From Stenopsyche tienmushanensis (lineage: Eukaryota; Arthropoda; Insecta; Trichoptera; Stenopsychidae): 64,000 nt of DNA. The stretch is taken from NCBI GenBank assembly GCA_008973525.1, contig WACJ01000191.1, forward strand, positions 558,001 to 622,000. The letters are read 5' to 3'. A program made the translations under genes and the position numbers. The notes beneath the pieces are model-generated. The model made no database searches, was not told the DNA's origin, and was given only the letters and a program-made list of their open reading frames with translations. This document shows positions 34,741 to 46,795 of the stretch, piece after piece. The first letter of the stretch is position 1; every line of letters begins with the position of its first letter.

Positions 34741-36300
34741 CTTCAATCAGGACCTTTAATTACAAATTGGCACCTATTATAAAAATATTGATACATTTTA
34801 TTTTATTGAAATAAAATTATTGATCTCAATATTATTTACTAATTTATGATTGGGATATTTTGGTGACCAATGATGTTTGTTCTTTCGAGGACATGTAGGA
34901 TTGATAATTTATTATTTCTGTTGACGTTCCTTTTATATGCTTAATGGGTTATATTAACTTTGAAGTATATCAATAGGTAATTACGGATATTTGTAGTTCT
35001 GCGTTGACAAATCTTACAGCCACAAGTCAGCAATTAGGAAATACCCCAACATTGTTGCCACTCACCAAGGCCGGAAGTCAATAAAGCTGATTACTTCCGT
35101 CAGTAATTAGCTACATATGGGCCCATGACCGTTTAACAGGCCTGTTTGAACAGAGATGACAAATAATCGCTAATAATTAATACAATCATGCATTAACAAG
35201 ATAAAGGACCAACCCTTCAGCCCGGAGGATCCATCAAACTGCTACAACGTAATAAGCTACACAACCTCACACACATAAATTATTCTTCCAGCGGGCGGTG
35301 GCGGAACCCGCTAAATACATTTCCTTGTATCTGCACGCGAAATACAAGCGCCGAGATTTATCAAACTAATTTCATTTGTATGTACAAACCTATTTACATT
35401 CGCCAATTTTCGATGAACTTTATAATACAGACTTTGGCATAGATAGTATTTTGTATGGAGAATATATTTTCCTATCCAATAATACTCATCGAAAATTGAA
35501 TAGGCTTCGAACTTTTATGTTTAGCACACAACATTATAATATATCATAGGAGCCATCTAAGCCTCGTCTGCTTTATAAATTTTAATACCTCTCCAACAAA
35601 GGACCTTCATAAGCTTAGTCTGGCATTGATCCATACAAATTCAAATACGCTAAGGCGTATTAATAACGTAATACTTTATAAAAATATGAACATTCGCCAT
35701 TATGAACATTTGAATTTGCAAAAACCATACATCTATCTTTTAACAAAAAAAAAGGAACTGTGAATATTGCTAATGTTAAGCATTAATCAGATGTAGTTGA
35801 TGATCCTTTGACTTTAACCTCTCCCTCATCCTAAGCCTCTTTTAAACCTTTTCCGACCGCTCCCGCAAATAAAGCTGCCCGAGCATAACTCGTTAGTACC
35901 ACAATATTTAATATCATTAAAATAATGAATGGATGCTATTTTTACTTGTGAATTACAGCTTTAAATGCTTTTATCGTAAGATTTTCACATTTTTTTCAAC
36001 GAATTAACAAGATCCATTTTTTTATATAACTAAAGATAAGATTAAGCTCTTAATTAAAATATAATATATGAAACATTTATTTAAATGGAGCAAAAATGTT
36101 AGCCGAATCGACTAAATACATACTTAAATAAATGATTTTTATGTTTATTAAGGGATGCAAGCCCTGTTTAATAATACATTTGTTTAAATCTTTTGTATCT
36201 TAAGTCTTATTATAGAAGATGTTCCTTAAAATATTTTAAGCAAAATTATCGTTATATTGTACTCATATATCTCTAACTGTAGGTATGCGAAATTAAAGTT
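34741..36300. other. no gene seen
   Basis: AT-rich with a GC-richer patch near 35000-35340. No ORF of note. Just right of it, 36299-36345 contains three short GCTCGAAGT repeats directly upstream of the transposase relic. Confidence 0.55.
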
Positions 36301-36473
36301 GCTCGAAGTCAGCTCGAAGTTGCTCGAAGTCAAGTTTAGCTCGATAGTGTGTCGTTTGTAGTTGAATTTTCGAAGCAAAAATGTAAAGATATCTTAATAA
36401 AGGAACAAAAGGTAGAGAAGTTCGAGGAATTAAAAAAAATACATTATCATGGGAACCCGACTGGAGTCAAAAG

Positions 36474-36975
36474 GTGGTGCATATGGCAGACAACTATTGT
36501 TTTAAAAAATATCCAAAGCTTGAAGACCTCTCTTCATTTCTTGATCAAGAGATAAAACAGCATCTCTTACCAATTTATAAAGATTTATCCAAATATGAAT
36601 TACTTCAAAGATGCTTGGGTGGCCATACCCAAAATGCTAATGAATGTTTTATCTCGATGGTTTGGCGACTGACTCTTAAGCACCTACATTCTGGTGTAAA
36701 AATCATTGAAATAGTAACATAAATTGTTTCTGGGATATTTAATAACGACTATAGTTTCATTTTGAAGATGCTGAATACATTAAATATAATTATTGGTACC
36801 TACTGTACAGTCTTTGCTGAAAATACCGATGAAGCGCGGGTAACGAGGTAGAACCGTAAGAGTCTTTCTGAGACAAAAGCAGCTCGTATAGCCCAAAAAA
36901 ACAACAGTTAGTCGAAGATAATCAACTTTTTAAAAAAGCTGAAGATCCATTACATGCACTTGGAATCATTGGTTG
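36474..36975 (+). pseudogene. Mutator-like transposase-domain protein relic (C-terminal part)
   Basis: A plus-strand frame reads DQEIKQHLLPIYKDLSKYEL, LLQRCLGGHTQNANECFISM and VWRLTLKHLHSGVKIIEI, then TAA at 36720. It continues in the same frame with IFNNDYSFILKMLNTLNIII and, after a TAG, RKSLSETKAARIAQKNN. The order L-x-P-I-Y-x-D-L-S...L-L-x-R-C-L-x-G-x-T-Q-N-x-N-E is characteristic of a family of arthropod Mutator-like transposase-domain proteins. The segment after it, with G...D...R near the end, fits the same family's tail. The N-terminal catalytic part is absent. At least three in-frame stops show it is dead. Assignment is from remembered motif order and should be confirmed by search. 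Confidence 0.72.
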
Positions 36976-38907
36976 ATCGGTAAGTCACTAAAATTGATAG
37001 TTTTATCGCATTGAAACATTAAACGAGATTACCTCGAAACTGCATTTTCAAAATGTTCGACAGTTGTAGCTTAAAAAGCTATTGATCGATCTGATTGAAA
37101 TTTAGTCAACTAAGCTAAAGTTTAAAGGTTTTCGCGTAAATAAATGATTTTTTTGGGATAAAAACAATCAAGAAAATGGTTAAAAAATATGAAAGCTGAT
37201 TGATATCACGGGAAAAGGCGCCTAATGGAATACATTATAACTCCGCCATTTTGTTTTTAAAATAATAAAATAAACGAGCGCTTTAAGATTGTAATAAAAA
37301 AATGTCAAAAATTTTAATACGATTATTTTATCATCATTAAAAAAATCATGAAAAACGACTAATTTTCGACTGTCTAAAAGGATTGCTCCTCTTAAATAGG
37401 CTGTTATTGAGACATTATTATATTTTTGCAAGCTATTTTATTAGCTGAATTTCGCTGACGATGTCAGCACAATATTGTAATTGCAGTAAGAATATGCTTC
37501 CGCAATTCAGCTATTTGTTTGGTGGAAAGCTCTTTGACGAGCTTAACATCATAAAGCACTTATCTCTTCCTTCAATTCTGAAAGATTTTTATTGGAATTC
37601 ATAGAGTGAAATTGCAGTCGTTTATACCCATTTATTTGGTATCCAGCTTCAAATTCAATAGATTCGGGTTTACATGTTTCCATGAAGTAAAGTGTTTTTA
37701 TTATATTTTTGTAATGTAGATTATTTTTTAGTTCAATTTTTATTTGTATCCTCCCATCTACAATAAGCAAATTTATCAAGAAGTTCATTCATCTTAAAAA
37801 TATTGATAGTCCAATCTGAATGAAGTGTTTTCAAAATATTTAATACACACACAAAGAAGTTGCGATAGTTCAATATCAAGAAAAGCCAATGATGAAAATT
37901 GCATTATTTTACGACATCCAATATTACTTTGGAAAATATCGAGCTTTCCAAGGAAAATAAAACGAGCTACACTGCATGATATAATATAACAAATTTTTCT
38001 GTGTATGAATATATTTCTCTAAATATATAAAAGTTCAATAATACGACGAAGATATAAAATATCATGTATTTTAAACTAGAAGGTTATCCAAGCTTTAAAG
38101 AGTCTTAAGCAATCTTAAACTCAATCCATATCAAATTTATTTGAATAATGCATACAAAGATTGTATAACTATTCTTCACGATTATTTACATTTGAATGAT
38201 AATTCAACTTGAATCATATCGTATTCCTCCATGTCAAAACTCAATTCATATTTTAAATATGAAAATGCTCTTTGAGATTTTGATGCCAACTATGCATCAA
38301 TCTTTCAATACCAGATAGAACTTAGGGAGTTCATAAGGAGTAGCTTGTAAGATTAATCCTTTGATACAGATATCAAACGGCATATATCCAAGTTGAATTG
38401 AAGTTGAATATTCAATACATTGGGAATTATGGTCGAATGCATGATTAGTCGACATATTGTTGTGCTGTTAAACACCATCATGCAGATATATATTATCATA
38501 TCAGAGAATACGATATTGAATATAATTACATTGCTGATTATCTATATATAGTACAGTTTCTGTGAAGAAATTTTAATCATTTTCCTCCATAAAGTAATTT
38601 ATGATATTTCTTACGCTGATCTGCATTTTTACCTGTTTTTTAAAAAATCCTTTGTGCATCATGTGTTTAGAAAAACCTATGTTTTTTTTATTTGTGCTGC
38701 AGAAAATGTTTTCGAATCACATATTTGTAAAATTCAGATTAGTATATTTCATACGATAGTTTGTTTACCTATTTAAATGACAAGAGTACATTAAACCATT
38801 TCATTGACAGGAGGGTTGAAAAGTGTTTATTCAAATCTGAATGTGAACTCGAACCTTTATATATATATGTTTTAATATATATTAATAAAATGTATGTCTT
38901 GTTTCAG
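36976..38907. other. no gene seen
   Basis: AT-rich and probably intergenic, or the first intron of the gene whose exon begins at 38908. ORFs of 62-79 codons have no motifs. Confidence 0.55.
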
Positions 38908-38990
38908 GTGCCGAGCCATGGGGGCGAAAACTTTGATACTGGGATGTAATATCATCGTCCTCGTCGTGCTGGCCAATTTACAATGCGAAG
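38908..38990 (+). CDS. first coding exon of an unidentified secreted or membrane protein (signal peptide)
   Basis: TATGTCTTGTTTCAG, a good acceptor with a pyrimidine-rich tract, ends at 38907. The exon then has 10 nt of 5' UTR (GTGCCGAGCC) and ATG at 38918 in a near-perfect Kozak context (CCATGG). It encodes 24 codons, beginning MGAKTLILG and ending VVLANLQCE, and stops at a donor, GAAG|GTAAAA, after codon position 1 (phase 1). The peptide has a basic start (Lys 4), a hydrophobic core of about 14 residues and a polar, small-residue end, which is a classical signal peptide. A phase-1 intron directly after a signal peptide is common in insect secreted and cell-surface protein genes. The coding bases are clearly GC-richer than the flanks. 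The acceptor implies at least one upstream non-coding exon. The gene cannot be named from the signal peptide. The mature protein is encoded further right, possibly beyond the window. Confidence 0.68.
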
Positions 38991-41900
38991 GTAAAACATT
39001 CCATTGAAATATGTTCGAGTCTCATCAAATCGTCAGATCGTGAATTATTTAATTATTTATGATGCTTGCTCGTATTTATAACGCACGGAATCAGGAATAA
39101 CCGAATGCGCCCTACGATTTCATTATAATTTGGGTTGGCGAGATTTGGGTCTACGGGGAGAAACCCGCAACGTCCATAATAAATTCGTATGGAATTCCAT
39201 CAATGAAAATGTTCAAATATATACAATATTTGATCTTTAATCTATGCCACATTGACCTTTGACCGCCGACCTTATGCCGTTGGGTCAAACGTCGGTGCCT
39301 GGCCTGCATCAATTTTCTTTTTTGCCCTTAATCCATCTGAGCTTCGAGATCATTTTTTATCGGCGTCTTTAATAGCTTTATCCATATTTATGAAAGCTGT
39401 ATAACGAACTATGTCTGTCGCTGACAAGGAGATAAACAAGCGTCTAATCATTCCGGGGCCTCTGGTTTGTATCCTGGAGCGATGGACTTGTTTCCCTTAT
39501 TTATAGTCCAGTCTACATTTAATAGCCTGGCGAGGGTACAAAGCGTCATTAAGACAATTTATTTTCGCAAAATGTTCAATTTCAGGTTGTATATTGTATC
39601 GTTACAAGCGAAAATCGGAAATTTGCTCAACGCGTCAGACCTGTCCGATGTAATTTTTTATGCCCGACAAGATGCTGTCTTTGACGGTAATTGTTTAAGT
39701 GGGCCCTAAAACATTTTCGAGCCTCGTAATTTCATTTTGAATCAACGACACGAAATTTAACTGTAGGTTCTAAATTTAAACAATGAAATCTTTGATTTCT
39801 GAAAATTTAATTATAAAATCAACTATAATACCTTATCTGTGTGAAATTTAAATTTATTTTCATCAAGGATAGCTTTTCAGATATTTAACAAATTATAATG
39901 TTGGAATTTGAAATTTGCATTCCAGGAGAATTCCTTATGGGATATGTTTTTTGGATATAGATAGAGAAAAATATTAAGGACACATAATTAATATAATAAC
40001 TTAGAATGCTAACGATCTCCAGCTACTTTGATTTAAATCTAGCCAAGAAAATATTTATTTGTAAGCGTTCCTACAGAAATACGACAATTACATTGGTTCA
40101 GTAAAACATCAACATTTATTTATCGTTATCGTTTTTTTTATGATGATAAATATGATATAAAAACAAAATACAATTTTTTTTGCAAAACTGGCTATTCCTA
40201 CCTGCTTAATATTTAACATTGAGTTTTCTTTACCGATGTAAACCAAGCAGCACTTAAACATTAAAGGGAACAACCCTGTCATGGCGACAAGTGAAACAAT
40301 CTACGTTTGCTATCTTTTTCAAGAAGTCTAACAGATGTTATCATGCTTGAGAAGGAAGTGAATGTCGTTGAATATAGCTGGAGACAATTGCGTATAAACT
40401 TTGATATTGACTTTGAAACTCGTGTAAATGTAGACAATGGACTCCCAATATTTGGTTATGGGCAATTGTAATCTTATGCAATTCAATATTGAGGGACAAT
40501 CTAAAAAAAGATAAAGAAGTAAATAGCAAAAATGCTTCAAAGCACATTTTTGATTGAGAATCATATGATTAATGTATCAATAACTTTTATCAAATTGACA
40601 TGTGTACTGATTGTATGTATGCAGAAGTAGCACATTTTTTATCCTTGAAGGCCTTTTATATAGAAAAATTAGTATAGGCATAAGGGCCTCCTGTTAAGGT
40701 AGTTATTTATGGCAGAATTAAAACTGCTATGGTTTTTCGAATATATCTTCTCATTAATTCATAATTTTATTATTCTATTTGTTATCACTTTGAATTTAGA
40801 TTCTATTCCAAATCAAAATGTAATGGGATATATTCCAGTAAACTATTAATAACATGCCAAGACATTTCTCAATTTGCACAGATGATGAGTTATTGAACGT
40901 TTCTCGTATAAAAAGGGTAATAAATAATAGAAAATGTATGTGTAATTTAAGGGTTGTTAAAAATATATTGATTTAAATAAAATGAGCTGGCAATGTAAAA
41001 TATTTTAATTATTACGATATGGCATCCCACGGCCTCATGATGGAGCCGGTTTTCTTTCGAATAAATTGTTAAATATTTATTTTATACTTATGCAGAGGGT
41101 TTGTTTAAAATATTTGTTTACATTGCAAGCAAAAATTGTTTTTGAACGGCCGTCTGCGGGAATTCCTTCGGCGAAAGCTCGAGGGGCGAGGCTCGAAGGT
41201 GAAAGCTCAGCATTGTTCATTTTGTAGTTACCCTTTAAAAATGAATTATGTATCAGCAGCCTGTACAGGATTCTCATTTATTTTCATTTCGGCGCCTTTT
41301 ATGAATCATATGGTCGGTTTTGGTTCCCGATCCGCGTGCCATAACTTAGTATATACATAAATAAACATTAGTAGCTTTCGGGACGTGAAGAGTTTATTTT
41401 AGTACGTGGCCGCAGGAAGATCGTTTTCATTATTCAAAAGCAGCAAAGGGTACATAAAACACTTGCTTCCTCCCTCGTGAGCGAATATTTAATTAACCTG
41501 ATTCTGATGACAAACACGCACCAAAGTTATGCTTATTAAAATGATTTGCATTAAAAGTTTGCTTCCAAAATTTTACACGTTGTTGGAAAGCCTCTACGTA
41601 GGAGCTTTAATCCTTTTTGCTTAGAGGTGCTAGTCTTATAGAACATTATTTTTTCTTCAATCGTGCTATGTTAGATGAAGATGCACCATACTGTGTGAAC
41701 TTAATATATTCAATCTGAAAAATTATTAATATTGCTTGAAATTACCTTTACGCTATATTTTTGACATTTATGTACAAATGATGGATGATCAATATAAATT
41801 TTAAAATTAATTCCATTCTATACTTTTATTCAATTTATCCTTATTCTTGGTAAGAATATCATTATTTAACCGTTCTTTTCAGTTATGGACTTTACTATAA

Positions 41901-43732
41901 ATATTGTTAGATTTATTTTTACATACTAAAGTTATGCCTTTGGCTTAATTGCAATGAATACACGTTGCTTTACGTTTCAGACATTAAATGTCTGAAAATG
42001 ATTGGTATTTAAAAGAATGTTCCAAATAAAATAATGTATATGCAGTTGAACTTTGTTGAAGGGATTTTCAAAATTCAAAGTAATTTTGTCAGACGCTTAG
42101 CAACGACGCGTTTCATAGTTTTAATAGAATGGAAACTGTATGTGAATGTGAAACAAAGACATGATGTAGTGCATTTGACAAGTGTCTTTGTTATATGAAA
42201 ACGGGTTAAAATTGTGTTGAATCCGAGCAAAAATATTGTAAATTGTAACTGCGTGTTTGGGATATTAATAAGTAAATTTGTTTACTGCGTGTGATAGTTT
42301 TTGTCTGAATACAGTTTTCTTATCTAAATATAAAAATGTTTTGAGAAATTGTAACATTTTCTATACAATAATGATTTGAAATGAAATTTTACACGGAAAA
42401 CATTATTTTCTTTGCAAATTATATGTAAGTTTGTAAAATACTATGAAAAATTTGCTACAGCTCTCCATACATTTTTTTTATTTTTTCAGTTTCAGCGCTT
42501 ATCGCTGTCTTTGTCAGTCGCGATTGTTTTCTTAGTTTCCGTTAAATAAAGAAAAAATCTTACATTGAAGATAGAAAATTTGCTGTTTTTCTTTTATTAC
42601 GCATTCAGTCTGAAGGCTTAAATTAAAAATAGCCATCGCTTTTTATTGCGAGAGTCGAAATCATTTTCAGCAAAAAAATAAAATTTTATACCCCCTAATT
42701 ATACGCAAAAAAAAGAAACATTTGGTCGAGGCCGCGGTTAACTAATATCGGCAAAAGCTCTAATAAACGATCGGCGTGTCTATTTCTGAGTTTTCACCGG
42801 AAAATGTTCAAACATTAACTTTGACGACAGAAGTTATTAACGATCTCACTTGTATGTAACGACCTTAATAAGATAACTATGGTGTAGTTCAATCAAGCCG
42901 GAAGCATAAAAGCTCCGCAACATTGAGCTTTCACTTTGAATAAGAGCTTTTTCGTTTTATTTCAATATATGTACATACATCAACAATAAGCCGAAATAAA
43001 AAAGAGACAAATCGAGGCTTTTTCGTCGAACTTGACGGAAAGGTTCCGCCCTTAGTTCGGAAAATGTCACAGGAAAACATTTCACCCGGCGACGAAGGCC
43101 GTTCCTCCCACAGAATCTCTCATCCAGAAACGCTAAAATCTTTTGAATACTTACGAATCGAGATGATCGTTGGAGCACAAAACCTCCCAGCTGCCGGCGA
43201 ATATTTTTACCCAATTACAATGTAATCCATTTAACACTCCACCTTTTAAGCTATTAGGCAGGTTTGCCCCTTATTTAGTATTTTCACCTTTAGTATTTTC
43301 CCATCTTATGCGCCGGAAAATTTACATACAAATGCTTTTCAATCTCAGCGGTATACGCAGCTTGAGAACCAAAAGAGTTTTTGCCGTGGAAATATTTTAT
43401 GAAAACACTCTTCGCTGAGAATATCTCATAGAGGCTGTATTTTAATTTACCATTTAAAAAACACTTTCTTGCATTCTAGGCGATAATTTCAAATGAAATC
43501 TTAAATAATGGAACGTTTTTGTTCACAAATAAATACATTATGGTAAGAAATGATGATGGTCGTTGGTTGAAATAGACTGCATGGTGTATTTGATAGGATC
43601 AAGAACTTAAAATTGTTCACAACGACAACGATCAATCGATTTATTTAAATACTCTATATGATAGCAATCTCCAAATATTAATAATATCTAATATTTATCT
43701 TATAAAACCGTGAGAGTTTTATAAGATAAATA
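38991..43732. other. no supported gene; probable intron of the 38.9 kb gene
   Basis: AT-rich with modestly GC-richer stretches (39060-39700, 41030-41420, 42940-43180). No exon could be supported. A strong minus-strand donor-like GTAAGT at about 43150 is not attached to a convincing coding frame. Confidence 0.5.
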
Positions 43733-43915
43733 TGTCAATGGTGTCAGGTCTGGTGACCGTGTAAGCTACGAAATAGGGCACATCCCCAGACAAAGAAATC
43801 CAGTGGTGTCAGGTCTGAAAACCGTGCGATCCACAAAATAGGGGACATCTCCAGGCAAATAAATTCACTGGTGTCCGATCTAGAGACGATACGAGCCACA
43901 GAATAGGGCTGACAA
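43733..43915 (-). repeat. repeat B, three tandem units carrying a transposase motif fragment
   Basis: Three units of about 65-70 bp share the plus-strand consensus AATCCAGTGGTGTCAGGTCT then GGAGACCGTACGAGCCACAA and AATAGGGCACATCCCCAGGC. On the minus strand they translate as GMCPIS*LTRSPDLTPLT (unit 1), CLEMSPILWIARFSDLTPLD (unit 2) and SPILWLVSSLDRTPVN (unit 3). All are variants of the P-R-S-P-D-L-T-P-L-D-F motif around the last catalytic residue of a Tc1/mariner-group transposase. The units have diverged from each other, so the tandem array is old. The same unit is present with a partial second copy at 30752-30833. Confidence 0.8.
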
Positions 43916-44321
43916 AATAATTAATTTATATAACAGAAGTGCCTACAAAAGAAATCCTTATTGAAGGACCTTTGCGAAAATTAAAAAGGAAATGCTACTT
44001 AGACAACCACAGATGAAATAAGAAAAAAGGTGTGTGCATATGAATCAGAGGTGGCCAATTTTGTAAATAAATTAAAGTATTTTCTTAACCCTAACCCTGG
44101 CAAACTGGTACCTCTTCAAGTTTAATAACTTATTGAAGGATTTGTAAAACATATAGCATATCGTTAGAAAGGGTATAATCTAGAGAACGTTTTAAAACTA
44201 AATTAAGTTCAAAATAATTGTAAAGTTTTTTTAAAGAATTTAGAAGTTGACATTTCTCATTGGTTTGGACATTTTTTGTGACTTTGGAAGCTCAGAACTA
44301 TTTTTTTTAAGCCATGTGCAC
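43916..44321. other. spacer between repeat B array and arm A
   Basis: AT-rich. No ORF. By analogy with 30.5-31.2 kb it may be internal sequence of the same element, but no direct match was seen. Confidence 0.45.
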
Positions 44322-44490
44322 AAATTGCAAAAATAGTTATTTCGTACTATTACGACTACAGATTAAAAAGTTATGACGATTTAAAGATGAAATTTTGGGT
44401 ATTTTTTCAAAATGTTAAAAAAATACACAAAAAAAGTAGTAGAGCCTATATATGAAACATAGTAAACTCCCAAAAATATTTTTTTGGTCC
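44322..44490 (-). repeat. repeat arm A, second locus
   Basis: Reverse complement of 30520-30715. Shared blocks are TTTCGTACTATTACGACTAC, AAAAAGTTATGACGATTTAA, ATTTTTTCAAAATGTT and CTATATATGAAACATAG. In both loci arm A lies within about 600 bp of repeat B, supporting one parent element. Confidence 0.75.
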
Positions 44491-46446
44491 ATGTCCAAAA
44501 CATCTTCTTTGTAAGGTACATTTTCACAAGAGGCTTTTATATTGATAAAGGATTATAATTCAATAGTTTTCCACGGTTACATGTGCTAAATTTATAATTA
44601 TTTGAATATGAATTTTGAAGTAGAAGAAGATCCATTAGAGAGAAATCATGTTTATTTTCAGACGATATTTTAAATATTGGTACAAATCACTCATAGGCAA
44701 TCCTGCCTAACAGCATCAATAAGCTTGTTATCTATTTTTTGTTATTTAAAGAACCAAGGAATTAGGTTCTGTCTGGATCAAGATGATTGAACGGAAATAA
44801 AATATAATTTCAATTTCCGTAAATTTGTTGGTAGGGTGAATATTTTTCTGCAATCTGGATTTCAAATCCAATTTTTCATAGCCTATAAATGCAAACCATT
44901 TAATACTGCATAACCATTATATCTGGAGTATTTTAATCAACGGAAAACTACTTGAATGCAATACAATCAATAGATGGTAGATTTATCTGCTCTGTAATTG
45001 ATTATTTTGCAGCTGATATCATGGTTCAATATTATTAAATAGTCATCAGTTTAAATAGAGACATGAATGTGATGTTTTTAAGTCTTGCTAGGTAAGATGA
45101 GAACTTTATGGTTGAAATTCAAGCATGTTTAATAGTATTAAATTTTGTGATTATGCCATATTGTGATTAAATAACGTTCGTATATACATAGAAAAGTTTC
45201 TATATGACATCTTCTTCAGTTTTGAATTTTGATCGGTTTTTAGATCGTCGCAATAAAAAAAGAGTCGAATCTTTCTTTTTATGGAACTGTTTAACGACTT
45301 CTTCTCCCTTTGTCGTTAAATTTGATGGTTTGCTGTGTGTATTATTCCAGCTGCACTGAAGTGTATGTCACTCGTAGACACTCATTTATCCATCAGTCAG
45401 AAAGAGGATAAAATGAAAAGCTCTCGCAAAAGCTTTCCACGCAGATGAAAGCTCCACATACTAGGAAGGAAAAAAAATTGAATTTTACACAAAAACGTAA
45501 AATAGTAATTTTATGCATTTCACGAGGAAAAGTTCGTAATACAAACATCAAGTGGATTTTTTGCGTGAAATTTTTCTTACGTTGGCTACGGGAACAAAAA
45601 CAAAGAAGTTTTGCATGCAAACGACTTGGAAAGTTTTTAAGTGTCGCGTAGCCATCCATCTTTGTCAGATTTTTCGATTCAACTTAAATTGTATCATGTC
45701 CTGGATAAGTTTTTTTTCCGATGGAAATTTTCGATATCCATCAAGTCGTCCTTTAGAAGTTCAAAGTATTTTTTATCGAGGGTATAAAATAAATTATCGA
45801 TGAATTCGTTATGTACGCCGAGTATATCTTAGAAATGGAAATGTAAACAAATTTATTTAATATGTGGGTCGACCGCTGATGGAAATAGGAGTATGAGATA
45901 TTTCAATATGGAAATGGATATGAGATGAAATGATTTCGTCGAGTTGGGAAAAATAAACTGTTTATCCAATTGTAACAAAATTTGCCTTTTTTTAGAAAAA
46001 AAAACCACATTTCTGACGATAAATATATTTTCTTTTGACCAGAAATAGACGTTTTTTTGCAAATTTACCTTATCTGTTTTTCCTTAATCCCCACAATGAA
46101 ACGTATTTAATATGATATTTAATTTGACAAGTTCGTAAAAAAGCATACAAGAATAAAATGCTAACTTTTCACATCTGTCAACTTCACCAGAACGTCATAA
46201 CAGAATAAAAAGGAAATGTATTCATATACGATGAATGGAATGGAAAAGAATTTAGGTCAATGTGATGAATATCAAAGAAAGATTTTTACCCCATAAACAA
46301 GAGAAACGTAAATATATATTTTTTTAAATATTTATTTTTTAAGATAAATATATTTAGCATTTTGAAATACGTTCTTAAAATCACATAAGTTGCTTTTAAG
46401 AAACAAAAAAGTGATTTTCAATTAACTTGATCGTTGAAATGATTCG
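44491..46446. other. no gene seen (contains repeat D copy 4)
   Basis: AT-rich. Overlapping plus and minus ORFs at 45393-45803 are mutually exclusive and without motifs. No exon signals were convincing. Confidence 0.55.
44838..44885 (+). repeat. dispersed repeat D, copy 4
   Basis: Phrase GAATATTTTTCTGCAATCTG then GATTTCAAATCCAATTTTTC. Aligns with copies at 23171, 26067 and 30378, in the same orientation. Confidence 0.45.
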
Positions 46447-46795
46447 CTCTGTCATCATATTATCCGTTGGGCGTTCCGACACCGTTGGGTCGTGACGCGC
46501 AAAAGGCGGGAGTCGGGGGAGTCGTCGGTTAGCCTTGGCTGCGGGAAGTCGTCCTTCTTGCAGCCAGATCTCTCTCTCTCTCTCGTGTGGAATAAATAGT
46601 TATTTAGAGAAGAGAGTCTTTCTATTCGACGCCCGTCTATTCCCATATATTCGTCCAGCAACATCACGGCCCGATAGAAGAACGAACCCGCGCGCCAGCG
46701 CGGCTATCCCGACGAACACGTGGGGGTGGGGAGTTGCCCGGGGACCGATATTCGTTATCAGACGTAGAAATACTCTTCAATAAAGTTTTTTCATG
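46447..46795 (+). mobile_element. candidate solo LTR
   Basis: A sharply bounded GC-rich island of about 350 bp in AT-rich DNA. It begins near TGTCATCATATTATCC and ends near AATAAAGTTTTTTCA. Inside are a TC microsatellite (46569-46584), GGAATAAATAGTTATTTAG, which could be a TATA-like element or poly(A) signal, and a long GC-rich unique part. A second AATAAA lies near the right end. Length, abrupt composition change, TG...CA-like ends and poly(A) signals fit a solitary LTR of a Gypsy or Bel/Pao element. I could not find a matching target-site duplication or a second LTR. Confidence 0.35.
46569..46584. repeat. (TC)8 microsatellite
   Basis: Eight perfect TC dinucleotides inside the LTR-like island. 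Confidence 0.9.

Noticed and set aside
42957..43214. Minus-strand 85-codon ORF crossing a GTAAGT donor near 43150
   Set aside because: The donor is good but the frame starts at a TTG, has no acceptor or ATG, and shows no motif.
45393..45803. Three overlapping ORFs of 68-88 codons on both strands
   Set aside because: Mutually exclusive, low-complexity Lys/Phe-rich composition, no motifs or splice signals.
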